From Kribbella solani (GTDB taxonomy: Bacteria; Actinomycetota; Actinomycetes; Propionibacteriales; Kribbellaceae): DNA of 64,000 nucleotides. Positions 1 through 8,931 of this stretch are shown one piece after another (position 1 is the stretch's first letter; every line of letters begins with the position of its first letter). The DNA lies in the NCBI RefSeq assembly GCF_014205295.1, contig NZ_JACHNF010000001.1:7626001-7690000 (forward strand). The letters run 5' to 3'. The notes beneath the pieces were generated by a model. The model saw only the letters and a list, made by a program, of their open reading frames with translations, ran no database searches and was not told where the DNA came from. A program made the translations under genes and the position numbers.

Positions 1-863
1 GCGTGCGTGCACCCACGCGGGCAGTCCTGGGCGAGGTCAGCCAAGTCAGGGAACGCATGGATCAGCTTGTCCGGGTCGACGTGCGCCAGGCCGAACGAGC
101 GGATGCCGGGGGTGTCGATCAACCAGCCGCCGCCAGGCAGCCGCAGTACGACGGTGCTCGTCGACGTGTGGCGTCCGCGCCCGGTGACCTCGTTGACGAT
201 GCCGATCGCCCGGTCCGCGCCCGGGATGATCGCGTTGACCAGTGTGGACTTGCCAACGCCGGAGTGACCGACCAGCACGCTGGTGCGGTCCTGCAACTGC
301 TCACGAAGCGCCGTCAGGTCCCCGCCCTGCCGCGTAGCGACCGACTCGACGCCAAGCGGTCTGTAGATGGACAGCAGCGGGTCAGGGTCGGCCAGGTCGG
401 TTTTGGTCAGACAGAGCAGCGGTCGCATGCCGGCGTCGTACGCGGCGACCAGGAAGCGGTCTATCAGACCAGTGCGAGGCTCTGGGTTCGCTACGGCGAC
501 CACGATGACCAGTTGGTCCGCATTGGCAACCAGTGGGCGCTCGACCGGGTCGTCGTCATCCGCTGAGCGGCGCAGCAGCGTCGTACGCGGAACGACTTCG
601 ACGATCCGGGCCAGTGTGCCCTCGTCGCCGCTCGCGTCACCGTCCAGCTTGACCCGGTCGCCGACGATGACGCCCTTGCGGCCGAGCTGGCGTGCCTTCA
701 TCGCGGTCACCTGGCGGTCGCCGACCCAGCAGGTGTACCGGCCGCGGTCGCGGGTGGTGACGAAGCCTTCGGCGGCGTCGTCGTACGAGGGGCGGTCCTT
801 GGTCCGCGGCCGGGTGCGGCGCTTGGGCCGGTCGTACCGGGCCTCCTCGTCGTACCGCGACAT
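1..863 (-). CDS. rsgA: Ribosome small-subunit-dependent GTPase A (3' end cut by window edge)
   Basis: Circularly permuted GTPase that acts in late 30S subunit maturation. About 287 residues are visible: a basic N-terminal tail, an OB-fold segment (RYTCWVGDRQV, GDRVKLDGD), then G4-like TKTD, the P-loop GHSGVGKST and G3-like DTPGIRSF, which is the G4-G1-G3 order diagnostic of RsgA. The C-terminal zinc-binding Cys/His region is just starting (CPRGC) where the window ends. The ATG at 863-861 overlaps the aroA stop in a TGATG arrangement, so translation of rsgA is probably coupled to aroA. The pairing of aroA with rsgA is common in actinobacteria. Confidence 0.95.
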   Translation of the reverse strand, partial: MSRYDEEARYDRPKRRTRPRTKDRPSYDDAAEGFVTTRDRGRYTCWVGDRQVTAMKARQLGRKGVIVGDRVKLDGDASGDEGTLARIVEVVPRTTLLRRSADDDDPVERPLVANADQLVIVVAVANPEPRTGLIDRFLVAAYDAGMRPLLCLTKTDLADPDPLLSIYRPLGVESVATRQGGDLTALREQLQDRTSVLVGHSGVGKSTLVNAIIPGADRAIGIVNEVTGRGRHTSTSTVVLRLPGGGWLIDTPGIRSFGLAHVDPDKLIHAFPDLADLAQDCPRGCTH

Positions 864-2134
864 CAGCTGACGAGCTCCGACCACAGCTCGGGAAACTCTG
901 GCAGGGTCTTCGCGGTGGTGCCGATGTTCTCGATCAGCAGCCCGTCCACGAGCAGGCCGAGGACGGCGGCGGCGTGCGCCATCCGGTGGTCGGCGTAGGT
1001 GTGGAAAAGCCCGCCACGCAACGGCTTCGGCCGGATCTCCAGGCCGTCGGCGGTCTGGGTGACGTCACCGCCGAGCGCGTTGAACTCGGTTTCGAGCGCG
1101 GCCAGCCGGTCCGTCTCGTGGCCGCGCAGGTGCGCGATCCCGCGCAGGTACGACGGTCCGTCCGCGAACGCGGCCACCGCCGCGATCACCGGTGACAGCT
1201 CGCCGACCTCGCTCAGGTCCAGGTCACAGCCGACGATCCGGCCGGTACCTCGTACGGTCAGGCCGGCTTCGGTCTGGGTCACGTCGGCGCCGAAGCGGGT
1301 GAAGATGTCGCGCAGGTGGTCGCCGGGCTGCGTGGTCTCGGCCGGCCAGCCGGTCACGGTGACCTCGCCGCCGGTCAGCACGGCCGCGGCCAGGAACGGC
1401 GCGGCGTTGGACAGGTCGGGCTCGATCGCGGTGTCCAGCGCGCGGATGGGGCCGGGAGCAACGACCCAGCGGTTCGGCTCGGCGTCGTCGACCTGGACGC
1501 CACGCTCCCGCAGCATCGCCACCGACATGTCCAGATGCGGCTGCGACGGTACCGGCTTGCCGTCGTGACGGATGTCGACACCGGCGTCGTACCGGGCGCC
1601 GGCCAGCAGCAGCGCGGACACGAACTGGCTGGACCCGGACGCGTCCAGCGTCACGGTGCCACCGCGCACCGAACCGGTCCCGGACACCGTGTACGGCATC
1701 CGCCCGGTGCCGCCGTCGTCGATCCGTACGCCGAGAGCACGCAACGCGTCGAGGATCACGCCCATCGGCCGCTCGCGCGCGTACGCGTCACCGTCGAACG
1801 CGACCATGCCGTCGGCGAGCGCGGCCACCGGCGGTACGAACCGCATCACGGTGCCGGCCAGCCCGCAGTCGACACTGGCCGGGCCCTTCAGCGAACCAGG
1901 GGTGACGGTGACGGTCGAGCCGCTCTCGCTGATGCCCACGCCGAGCGCGACCAGCGCGGACCGCATCAGCGAGGTGTCCCGGGCGGCCAGCAGGCCGGTC
2001 AGGTGCGACGGGCCGTCCGCGAGCGCGGCGAGGATAAGGGCCCGGTTGCTGATCGACTTCGACCCGGGCACGGTGACCCGTCCGCTGACCGCACCCGTGG
2101 CCGACGGTGCCGGCCACCCCTGATCCACGCTCAT
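863..2134 (-). CDS. aroA: 3-phosphoshikimate 1-carboxyvinyltransferase (EPSP synthase)
   Basis: Catalyses the sixth shikimate-pathway step, joining phosphoenolpyruvate to shikimate 3-phosphate. The N-terminal motif PGSKSISNRALILAALA, the segment ASGSSQFVSALLLAGA and a C-terminal DHRMAHAAAVLGL are classical EPSPS signatures, and about 423 residues is normal length. An in-frame GTG at 2164 and an ATG at 2152 would lengthen it. I prefer the ATG at 2134 because a GGGAG lies just upstream and the resulting N-terminus (MSVDQGWPAP) fits the family better. The stop overlaps the rsgA start by one base. Confidence 0.95.
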   Translation of the reverse strand: MSVDQGWPAPSATGAVSGRVTVPGSKSISNRALILAALADGPSHLTGLLAARDTSLMRSALVALGVGISESGSTVTVTPGSLKGPASVDCGLAGTVMRFVPPVAALADGMVAFDGDAYARERPMGVILDALRALGVRIDDGGTGRMPYTVSGTGSVRGGTVTLDASGSSQFVSALLLAGARYDAGVDIRHDGKPVPSQPHLDMSVAMLRERGVQVDDAEPNRWVVAPGPIRALDTAIEPDLSNAAPFLAAAVLTGGEVTVTGWPAETTQPGDHLRDIFTRFGADVTQTEAGLTVRGTGRIVGCDLDLSEVGELSPVIAAVAAFADGPSYLRGIAHLRGHETDRLAALETEFNALGGDVTQTADGLEIRPKPLRGGLFHTYADHRMAHAAAVLGLLVDGLLIENIGTTAKTLPEFPELWSELVS

Positions 2135-2185
2135 GCCACTCCCTAAGCTCATCGTTGCTCTCACGATGAGCCTAGGGCACGCGGG

Positions 2186-3259
2186 CTACTGGAGCTTCCA
2201 GCCCTGCGGTAGGACCATCGACAGCGTCTGCGGCGAGTTGTTGAAGACCGGTACCGGCAGCGTCTTCGGGTACGCGTAGTTGGCCACCTGTACGCCCGGT
2301 CCGGACGTCGCCCCCGACGGCGGGTTGATGCCCTTCTGGAAGCCCGCCACCGGGAGCAGGGTCTTGGTGTCCAGGTAGTAGACGGCGTGTACGCCCGTGC
2401 TCAGCGGCCACGGGCTCGCCCACGGCCAGCTGACCGGGTCGTTGCCGGACTCCTTGAACGCCCACATCGAGATCGCCGAGCCGCCGTCCTCGTCGTTCGC
2501 CAGCTTGACCGGCTTGAAGTCGACCACCTGGCGTACGTACGTGTGGCCGCTCGCGGACAGCAGCGTCGGCTTCTCCGGATTCATGTACCCGGTGTACGTA
2601 CGCAGCGTGGCCAGCACCTTGTCGGCCTGAGCAGCCGTCAGCCCGCTGGAGAACAGACCGTCCCCGGCGTACGTGTACGGCTTCTTCCGGCACTCGGGGG
2701 AGTCGAACGGAACGACCTGCCACTTCTTGGCGTAATTGCCCCAGCTGTAGTTCTTGCCGTCCTTGCAGATCGCGTTGGTCGGCTCGTCGTCGGTCGCGCC
2801 GTGCCGCGCCGTGGTGGCGAGGTAGAACTTGTCACTCTTGTGGTCGATCGCCGAGTCGGTCGTCAGCCACAGGTCGCCGCGGCTGAGGAACTTCTGCTGA
2901 TCCGGGAAGTACGCCACCTTCAGCCGCGCCAGCGGCTGACTCATCTGCCGCTTGGCCACGCCCTCGAAGAACGTCGCCGGGTCGACCTCGGCCAGCGACG
3001 CCGCGGTCACCGGCTGACCCGGATCGATGGTCTTGCCGTGCGGTGCGGCGGCCGCGTCGCCGCCGCCGCTCAGCTTGTTGTAGCCGAGGATTCCGACCGG
3101 GATGCCGATGATCAGCACCAGCGCGGCGATCAGCACCCAGAGCACCGTCCGCCGCCGCTTCTTCGGCTGCTGGGGACCCCCAGGCCACGGTTGCTGCTGG
3201 GGATACGGCTGTTGCTGGGGGTACGGCTGTTGTGGGTATTGCGGACCGTAGTTCGACAC
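2186..3259 (-). CDS. Membrane-anchored extracellular protein with Pro/Gln-rich cytoplasmic tail, function unknown
   Basis: 357 residues. The first ~35 are tandem YPQQQP-type Pro/Gln repeats ending in a KKRRR stop-transfer cluster. One transmembrane helix follows (VLWVLIAALVLIIGIPVGIL, about 38-58), then an extracellular domain of about 290 residues with two conserved-looking cysteines (AICKDGKNYSW and SPECRKKP). This is the common actinobacterial plan of a disordered tail, one helix and a secreted domain. The outer domain, rich in Trp/Tyr and beta-type sequence, recalls cell-wall lipoprotein folds that bind hydrophobic ligands, but I cannot assign a family. GTG start, weak ribosome binding site. 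Confidence 0.7.
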   Translation of the reverse strand: MSNYGPQYPQQPYPQQQPYPQQQPWPGGPQQPKKRRRTVLWVLIAALVLIIGIPVGILGYNKLSGGGDAAAAPHGKTIDPGQPVTAASLAEVDPATFFEGVAKRQMSQPLARLKVAYFPDQQKFLSRGDLWLTTDSAIDHKSDKFYLATTARHGATDDEPTNAICKDGKNYSWGNYAKKWQVVPFDSPECRKKPYTYAGDGLFSSGLTAAQADKVLATLRTYTGYMNPEKPTLLSASGHTYVRQVVDFKPVKLANDEDGGSAISMWAFKESGNDPVSWPWASPWPLSTGVHAVYYLDTKTLLPVAGFQKGINPPSGATSGPGVQVANYAYPKTLPVPVFNNSPQTLSMVLPQGWKLQ

Positions 3260-3279
3260 TGTGCAAGGGTAGAACTGAT

Positions 3280-3864
3280 TCAGCTCAATTCGGCTTTGAG
3301 CTCCGCCTTGGCGAGTCGCGCGGCCCGCTTCGCCTCACGGGCCAGCTGCTTCGTCTCCCGCTTGGCCACCTTGGCGCCGCGCTTGGTCTCCCGCTTCGCC
3401 GCCTTCGCGCCGTGGGTGGCCCGCCAGGCGACGCCCGGCTTGCCCTCGGTGTCGACCGCGGCCAGCAGCAGGCCGCCGAGCAGCCCCAGGTTCTTCATGA
3501 ACTGGATGCGCTGCTGGTTCCGGACCGCCTTGTCCTTCTCCAGCCAGAACGAGTGCCCGGCCAGCGTGGTCGGTACCAGCGAGGCCGCCAGCAGCGACGC
3601 GCCGAGCCGGCGGCCCTTGCCGGACGCCAGCGCCAGCCCGCCGACCACCTGGGCGGCACCGTTCAGCCGGACCAGGTTGGCGGTCGTGTCGGGAATCCGG
3701 TCGCTCACCTGTGGCGGCGCGACCTTCTTCACCATCGGCACAAACCGGTCCGTCACCGGCTGCGCCTTGGGCACCAGCGGCTCGGGATTGCGGATCGAGT
3801 TCGCGCCTTGCACGACGAAAATGACGGACAGCAACGGCCTGGCCAGTGCGCGCACGACAGTCAT
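3280..3864 (-). CDS. DoxX-family membrane protein with lysine/arginine-rich tail
   Basis: About 194 residues. MTVVRALARPLLSVIFVVQG is the typical DoxX N-terminus (RxLARPLL followed by a helix and NSIRNPEPL), and three further hydrophobic helices follow, including AQVVGGLALASG. DoxX-type proteins are four-helix membrane proteins often tied to redox or cell-envelope functions. The last ~45 residues are an Ala/Lys/Arg-rich low-complexity tail (KRETKRGAKVAKRETKQLA), probably cytosolic. An upstream in-frame GTG (3882) adds MVYEGG. I chose the ATG at 3864 from family similarity although AAGGAGG ends only one base before it. Confidence 0.85.
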   Translation of the reverse strand: MTVVRALARPLLSVIFVVQGANSIRNPEPLVPKAQPVTDRFVPMVKKVAPPQVSDRIPDTTANLVRLNGAAQVVGGLALASGKGRRLGASLLAASLVPTTLAGHSFWLEKDKAVRNQQRIQFMKNLGLLGGLLLAAVDTEGKPGVAWRATHGAKAAKRETKRGAKVAKRETKQLAREAKRAARLAKAELKAELS

Positions 3865-3914
3865 GCCTCCTTCATACACCACGTTTCGTACGACTCCCGG
3901 TACCCACCGCTGAT

Positions 3915-3930
3915 GCTCCGGCCCCGGAGC
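3915..3930 (-). terminator. Short GC hairpin downstream of the DsbA-like gene
   Basis: GCTCCGG-CC-CCGGAGC forms a perfect 7-bp stem a few bases past the stop of the minus-strand gene ending at 3934. There is no U-tract, which is usual for actinobacterial hairpin terminators. The two-base loop is too tight to close as drawn, so one or two pairs would open. Confidence 0.35.
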
Positions 3931-3933
3931 GGC

Positions 3934-4665
3934 TCAGATCGGGCAGCCGTCCGGCCCGCAGGCAGCGTCACCGTCAGTGGTGGCGCCCGGTGCGGTGATC
4001 AGGGTCACCGGCTTCCGGTCGGCGTTCGCCCGGCGCAGTGCCTCCTGGAACACCTCCACCGGCTGCGCGCCGCTGACGCCGTACTTCTCGTCGATGACGA
4101 AGAACGGCACGCCGTTGGCTCCGTACGCGACGGCTTGGGCTTGATCGGCGGCGACGTCATCGGCGTACTCCGTACCGTCCAGCACCGCACGTGCTTTCTC
4201 GGCCGGGATGCCTGCCTCAGTGGCCAGCTCGAGCAGGGTGGCGTGGTCACCGACCGGGAGGCCGTCGGTGAAGTACGCCTTGAGCAGCCGCTCTTTCAGT
4301 CGGCCCTGGGTGTCAGCCGGGACCTCACCGGCCTCAGCCAGGTGCAGCGCGAGGTGCAGCAGCCGGTGTGCGTCCACTGTGTTCACCGGCTTCGCCTGGT
4401 CGAGGTGGTACTCCAGACCGTCCTCTGCTGCCACCTCGGTGACCTGGGCGTTCGCCTGCAGGCCCCACTCGCGGCCGCGGCCGTACTTCTCGCCGAGCCG
4501 GGTGGCCAGGTCGCGCGGGTCGTCGTTGGTGGACGACGGATCGAGCTGGAAGCTGTGCCAGACGACCGTCGCGGTGTCACCGCTCTCGGCGAGCGCCGCT
4601 TCGAGCCGGCGCTTGCCGATGTAGCACCAGGGGCAGACGACGTCGGACCACACATCAATGCGCAT
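3934..4665 (-). CDS. DsbA-family thiol-disulfide oxidoreductase (FrnE/HCCA-isomerase-like)
   Basis: 243 residues from the start MRIDVWSDVVCPWCYIGKRR at 4665. The CPWC active-site pair at residues 11-14, the helical insertion and the late segment ANGVPFFVIDEKYGVSGAQP (cis-Pro loop) mark the cytosolic FrnE-like branch of the DsbA/thioredoxin superfamily. There is no signal peptide. The C-terminus ends CGPDGCPI, adding a second Cys pair that could bind metal or serve as a redox site. The reading frame is open for another 54 codons upstream, but that extension is Ser-rich and unlike the family. Divergent from the APH-fold gene at 4736. Confidence 0.9.
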   Translation of the reverse strand: MRIDVWSDVVCPWCYIGKRRLEAALAESGDTATVVWHSFQLDPSSTNDDPRDLATRLGEKYGRGREWGLQANAQVTEVAAEDGLEYHLDQAKPVNTVDAHRLLHLALHLAEAGEVPADTQGRLKERLLKAYFTDGLPVGDHATLLELATEAGIPAEKARAVLDGTEYADDVAADQAQAVAYGANGVPFFVIDEKYGVSGAQPVEVFQEALRRANADRKPVTLITAPGATTDGDAACGPDGCPI

Positions 4666-4735
4666 GTCAGTCGCCAACTGACCGGTCCGTGGACCTATTC
4701 CCAACTGGACTCCGGTGTGACGCGTCTGACGCACC

Positions 4736-5590
4736 ATGGACGACGAACTGGTGCGGACCCTGTTGAAAGAGCAGTTCCCCGATCTGGTCGAGCTGGAGCT
4801 GCGGGAGGTCGACGGTGGCTGGGGCAACCAGATGTGGCGGCTCGGCGATGACCTGGCGATCCGGATGCCTCGTCACGAGGACGCGCCTGACCTGCTGACC
4901 AGGGAGCACCGCTGGGTTCCTGAGTTGGCCGCCCGGCTGCCGCTGCCGGTTCCGACCCCACTGCGCCTGGCCGAACCGTCGGACCGCTTCCCCTGTCCGT
5001 GGCTGATTACCACCTGGGTACCAGGCGAAGCGGCTGACCGGAGTCCGATCAGTACGGCGCGGTCGGCCGACGTACTGGCTGGATTCCTCCAGGCCCTGCA
5101 CACCGAGGCACCAGCTGATGCGCCAGTCAGTGTCCGCAGCAGCCTGCCGCGCAGTCTGCCCTGGGGCTTCGACAACCTGCCCGAGTACGTGGACCACGCG
5201 GACGACATCCGTGCGGTAGTACAGGACGCGCTGGCGGCGCCGCCGTGGGACGGCGTACCGCTCTGGCTGCACGGCGACCTGCACCCTGCGAACGTGGTAG
5301 TTGCCGACGGCACGCTTGCCGGCGTGATCGACCTGGAGGAGGTGTGCGCGGGCGACCCGGCGAACGACCTGGCGGCCGCTTGGATTCTGCTCCCGGACGG
5401 TGCCGCCGATCGGTTCTTCCAACTGTACGAAACCGACCAGGCGACGGTACGGCGAGCGCGCGGCTGGGCGGTGCACCGCGCGATGTTCCTGGTCGCGATG
5501 GGGATCAACGGCGACCAGGGGCTACCCGGTGGGAAGGCGCACTGGGGACCGATCGGGCGTGCTGCCCTGGCGCGGCTGACAGCCGCGTAG
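4736..5590 (+). CDS. Aminoglycoside phosphotransferase-fold kinase (APH family)
   Basis: 284 residues with the bilobal APH/choline-kinase fold. It has an N-lobe with GGWGNQMWRL and AIRMPR, the hinge LITTWVPGEAA, the catalytic loop LHGDLHPANVVV (His-Gly-Asp, then Asn) and the metal-binding GVIDLEEVCAGDPANDLAAAW. Most relatives have IDW or IDF at the metal site, whereas here it is IDLEE with the Asp retained, so activity is likely. The substrate is unknown: most chromosomal actinobacterial members act on small metabolites or sugars rather than antibiotics. No ribosome binding site is visible before the ATG, so leaderless translation is possible. Confidence 0.85.
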   Translation: MDDELVRTLLKEQFPDLVELELREVDGGWGNQMWRLGDDLAIRMPRHEDAPDLLTREHRWVPELAARLPLPVPTPLRLAEPSDRFPCPWLITTWVPGEAADRSPISTARSADVLAGFLQALHTEAPADAPVSVRSSLPRSLPWGFDNLPEYVDHADDIRAVVQDALAAPPWDGVPLWLHGDLHPANVVVADGTLAGVIDLEEVCAGDPANDLAAAWILLPDGAADRFFQLYETDQATVRRARGWAVHRAMFLVAMGINGDQGLPGGKAHWGPIGRAALARLTAA

Positions 5591-5598
5591 GCGCCGCC

Positions 5599-5654
5599 TG
5601 ACACCAATCCCTCGCCGTGTCAGCGCCCCCTGACACCAGTCTCTTGTCGTGTCA
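5599..5654. promoter_or_regulatory. Two identical-architecture inverted-repeat operators
   Basis: TGACAC-N12-GTGTCA occurs at 5599-5622 and again at 5631-5654, 32 bp apart (about three helical turns). The spacer sequences differ while the 6-bp arms are identical. They sit 84-139 bp upstream of the DUF4097/serine-hydrolase operon start at 5738. Arm identity with divergent spacers points to a dimeric regulator bound twice on one DNA face, most likely a repressor. The regulator is not encoded next to the operon. A related half-element, CCTGA-TG-TCAGG, follows at about 5668. Confidence 0.6.
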
Positions 5655-5737
5655 GCTCGGTGGCGGCCTGATGTCAGGGCCGTCGCCGAATCTGGTTCCA
5701 GACCCCAACCGGAGTCTTCAACCAGAAAGGCACCACG

Positions 5738-6406
5738 ATGAACACCTTCGACACCCCGCAGCCGATCTCCGCGTTCCTGGACCTCCCGGCCGGACGCGTA
5801 CGGCTCGTCGCCACCGACCGGACCGACACCATCGTCGAGGTCCGGCCGGCCGACCCCTCGAAGAGCCGCGACGTGAAGGTGGCCGAGCAGGTCAAGGTCG
5901 AGTACGGCGACGGCGTCCTGCGGATCGAGTCCACCGCGAAGAACCAGTACTTCGGTCCGTCCGGCTCTCTCGCGGTGACGGTCCAGCTGCCCGCCGGTTC
6001 GCAGGCCGAGGTACGGGCCGCGAGCGTCGAGCTGACGACGGTGGGACGGTTCGGCGACCTGACCGTGAACAGCGCTCACGGCGCGATCGACATCGAGGAC
6101 GTCGCGAGCGCCAAGCTCACCACCAGCGCCGGCGACGTTTCCGTCGGCCGGCTGAACGGCCCGGCGGAGATCCGTACCAGCGCGGGCGACATTCGGGTAG
6201 CGGAAGCCGTGCGCGGCGAGGTCGTCCTGCGGACCGAAGCCGGTGCGGTGGAGATCGGCGCCGCCCCGGGCGTCTCGGCCTCCCTGGACGCCGGTACCGC
6301 GAGCGGCCGGATCAGCAACTCCCTGCACAACACCGAAGGTCCCGCCCCGGAGCTCACCATCAAGGCGACCACCTCCATGGGTGACATCCGCGCCTACAGC
6401 CTCTGA
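5738..6406 (+). CDS. DUF4097-family beta-repeat protein
   Basis: 222 residues with no signal peptide or membrane helix. From residue ~70 the chain repeats short strands of the type AHGAIDIEDV, SAGDVSVGRL, SAGDIRVAEA and EAGAVEIGAA, which form a right-handed beta-solenoid as in DUF4097/DUF2154 adhesin-like proteins. It is the first gene of a two-gene operon, ending 29 bp before the serine hydrolase. The preceding AGAAAGG is a moderate ribosome binding site. Streptomycetes and relatives encode many small DUF4097 proteins next to regulators. Function is unknown; a scaffold or envelope-stress role is only a guess. Confidence 0.85.
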   Translation: MNTFDTPQPISAFLDLPAGRVRLVATDRTDTIVEVRPADPSKSRDVKVAEQVKVEYGDGVLRIESTAKNQYFGPSGSLAVTVQLPAGSQAEVRAASVELTTVGRFGDLTVNSAHGAIDIEDVASAKLTTSAGDVSVGRLNGPAEIRTSAGDIRVAEAVRGEVVLRTEAGAVEIGAAPGVSASLDAGTASGRISNSLHNTEGPAPELTIKATTSMGDIRAYSL

Positions 6407-6435
6407 CCTCCGCCGATCGAAAGGAGCACAGCCTG

Positions 6436-7653
6436 ATGTCAAACGGGTTCAGCGAAGCCGGACTGTCCAAGGTGCACGACGTACTGGCCCGGCACGTCGA
6501 TTCCGGGAAGATCCCCGGGGTGGTCGCGCTCGTCAGCAAGGGTGACCACACCCACGTCGAGACGATCGGGACGATGCGTCACGACGGCGGTCCGGCGATG
6601 AGCCGGGACACGATCTTCCGGATGGCGTCGACGTCCAAGCCGGTCTCGATGGCGGCCGCGATGGTGCTGCTCGACGAGTGCCGGCTGCGGCTGGACGACA
6701 CGGTCGACGAGTGGCTGCCCGAGCTCGCCGGCCGGAAGGTGCTGAAGCGCATCGACAGCGAGATCGACGACACCGTTCCGGCACGCCGGCCGATCACCGT
6801 ACGCGACCTGCTGTCGTCCACGTTCGGCCTCGGTATGGACATGACGATCATCGGTACGCCGATCATGGCGGAACTGTTCGCGCTGGGCATCACGCCCAAT
6901 GCGCCGGTGCCGATGCCCGAACCGGACGAGTGGATGCGCCGCCTCGGCACGCTGCCGCTGATGTACCAGCCGGGCGAGCGCTGGCAGTACCAGATGAGCA
7001 ACGACGTACTCGGCGTGCTGGTCGCCCGGGTCACCGGCCGGCCGTACGACGAGTTCCTGCGGGAGCGGATCTTCGAGCCGCTCGGGATGAAGGACACCGG
7101 CTTCTGGGTGCCGGCCGGCGACATCCACCGGCTGCCACCGCTGTACGCGCCGGACCCGGCGACGGGGGAGTTCCAGGTGTGGGACGAGGCGGAGGGCGGA
7201 CGGCACAGCGCGCCGCCGGCGTTCCCGAGCGGTGGCGGCGGCCTGAACTCGACCGCCGACGACTACCACGCGTACTTCCGGATGCTGCTGAACCACGGCA
7301 TGCACGACGGCAAGCGGATCCTGTCCCGCCCGGCCGTCGAGCTGATGACCAGCAACAGCCTCACCGCCGAGCAGTTGGCCGCACGCGAGGCGCTCGCCCG
7401 CGACAACGTACACATCTCGTTCGGGCAGGGGCAGCAGGGCGGTTGGGGGTACGGGATGGCGGTCCGGACGTACCGGGGTGACTATGCGCCGATCGGTCAG
7501 TTCGGTTGGGACGGCGGCGCCGGCACCTCGACGTACGCGGACCCGGCGAACCAGGTCATCGGCATCCTGCTCACTCAGGTCGGCACCACCGTGCCTTGGT
7601 CCGTACAGCTGATGAACGACTTCTGGACCACGCTGTATCAGGCGATCGACTGA
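6436..7653 (+). CDS. Serine hydrolase of the beta-lactamase/penicillin-binding family (class C-like esterase)
   Basis: 405 residues. The nucleophile motif S-x-x-K is in RMASTSKPVSM, the Tyr-x-Asn-type motif is in WQYQMSNDVLG, and the KTG-equivalent is replaced by GWDGGAGTSTY as in esterases such as EstB. No signal peptide is visible, so it is probably cytoplasmic and more likely an esterase or transacylase than a resistance enzyme. An AAGGAG-type ribosome binding site precedes the ATG. The gene runs 16 bp into the convergent M20 peptidase. Shared control with the DUF4097 gene follows from the operon layout. Confidence 0.88.
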   Translation: MSNGFSEAGLSKVHDVLARHVDSGKIPGVVALVSKGDHTHVETIGTMRHDGGPAMSRDTIFRMASTSKPVSMAAAMVLLDECRLRLDDTVDEWLPELAGRKVLKRIDSEIDDTVPARRPITVRDLLSSTFGLGMDMTIIGTPIMAELFALGITPNAPVPMPEPDEWMRRLGTLPLMYQPGERWQYQMSNDVLGVLVARVTGRPYDEFLRERIFEPLGMKDTGFWVPAGDIHRLPPLYAPDPATGEFQVWDEAEGGRHSAPPAFPSGGGGLNSTADDYHAYFRMLLNHGMHDGKRILSRPAVELMTSNSLTAEQLAAREALARDNVHISFGQGQQGGWGYGMAVRTYRGDYAPIGQFGWDGGAGTSTYADPANQVIGILLTQVGTTVPWSVQLMNDFWTTLYQAID

Positions 7654-8915
7654 CCACAGCGCCGGACCGCCAGCAGGGCGTACGCGCGCGCTGCCTGCAG
7701 GACGTCGGCGAGCACGACATGCTCGTCGGCGGCATGCGCGTACCGGACATCGCCTGGGCCGTACTGCAGGGTCGGGATGCCGGCCGCGGCGTACTGGCGC
7801 AGGTCCGAACCGTAGGGCGCGCCCTGGACGGCGGGAGCCGGACTGCCAGTGTCGGCGACCGCCTGGAGGGTGTCCGCGAGCAGCGGGTCGCCCTCCGGAA
7901 GCAGACCGGACGCGAACTCGCCGCCCGGCCAGGTGACCTTGACCGGGTGGTCGCGGAGCCAGTCGTCCTTCGCGCAGGCCTCGGCGATGGCGGTCTCGAA
8001 AGCGGCGCGGGCGTCGGCGAGCGGCTCACCCAGGCGTACGCCGTATCTGCCCTCCGCGACCAGGTGATCCGGGACCGTACTCGCCCAGTCGCCGGCCGCG
8101 ATCGTACCGACGGAGAGCGGGTTCGCGAGGTCGAGATGCGCGAGGAGCGGATGCGGGGCGAGGTTGCGAGCGGCCTCGAGGTCCTGCAGCGCGGACTGGA
8201 GCACGGTGAACTTCTCGATCGCGTTCACGCCCCGGGTGCGGGTCGAGCCGTGGGTCGCGAGGCCCGGCACCTCCAGGCGGAAGGTCAGTGAGCCGGCATT
8301 CGCGGGGATGACGGCCCCGGCGGTCGGCTCGGCGATCAGGCAGGCCTCGCCGCCATGGCCGCGACGTAAGGTCGCGAACGCGCCGGCACCGCCGTCCTCC
8401 TCGCCGATCACCGTGTGTACGGCCAGTGGTTTACGCAGTTGGATGCCGGAAGCAACGATCGCCGCGACCGCGCCGAAGATGGCGGCGACCCCGCCCTTCA
8501 TGTCACAGGTGCCGCGCCCCCACATCACCCCGTCCTCTATCACTGCCCCGAACGCGGTCCCCGGCACCACGTCCACATGCCCATTGAGCACCAGCCCCGG
8601 CACCGCACCTGTTCCCAGCGCCGCAGCTCCTCCCGGTACCGCACTGCCACCCAGGACGCCGACGCAGCCCCAAGCGCTCGTGCGCTCGACCTCCATCCCC
8701 GGGAACTCCGGGTCGGCTGCCAACGCGTCGAGATCCAGCTCCCAGTGATCGACGGCCAGCCCCAACTCGCTCAGCCGCCGCGCACACCAAGCCTGAACGT
8801 CAACCTCGGCCGCCGTCCCGTCCACACTCGGGATCCGCACCAACTCGCGCAGCTCATCCACGATCCGCGCATCATCCACCGCCGCCAGTACAGCCCGCTC
8901 GTCAGCACTCACCAT
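7638..8915 (-). CDS. M20-family metallopeptidase (ArgE/DapE/ACY1-like deacylase)
   Basis: About 425 residues. Dizinc ligands are recognisable: GHVDVVPG (His, then Asp of the HxD motif), GRGTCDMKGG (bridging Asp), VIGEEDGG (catalytic Glu and ligand Glu), AEPTAG and the C-terminal YGPGDVRYAHAADEHV (His). A lid/dimerisation domain lies between. The family deacylates N-acyl amino acids or removes succinyl groups, and the exact substrate cannot be read from the sequence. Possible starts are GTG 8921, ATG 8915 and GTG 8912, none with a clear ribosome binding site. The 5' flank is occupied by the structured element at 8932-9033. Confidence 0.88.
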   Translation of the reverse strand: MVSADERAVLAAVDDARIVDELRELVRIPSVDGTAAEVDVQAWCARRLSELGLAVDHWELDLDALAADPEFPGMEVERTSAWGCVGVLGGSAVPGGAAALGTGAVPGLVLNGHVDVVPGTAFGAVIEDGVMWGRGTCDMKGGVAAIFGAVAAIVASGIQLRKPLAVHTVIGEEDGGAGAFATLRRGHGGEACLIAEPTAGAVIPANAGSLTFRLEVPGLATHGSTRTRGVNAIEKFTVLQSALQDLEAARNLAPHPLLAHLDLANPLSVGTIAAGDWASTVPDHLVAEGRYGVRLGEPLADARAAFETAIAEACAKDDWLRDHPVKVTWPGGEFASGLLPEGDPLLADTLQAVADTGSPAPAVQGAPYGSDLRQYAAAGIPTLQYGPGDVRYAHAADEHVVLADVLQAARAYALLAVRRCGQSIA

Positions 8916-8931
8916 GCGCACATCATGCCGC

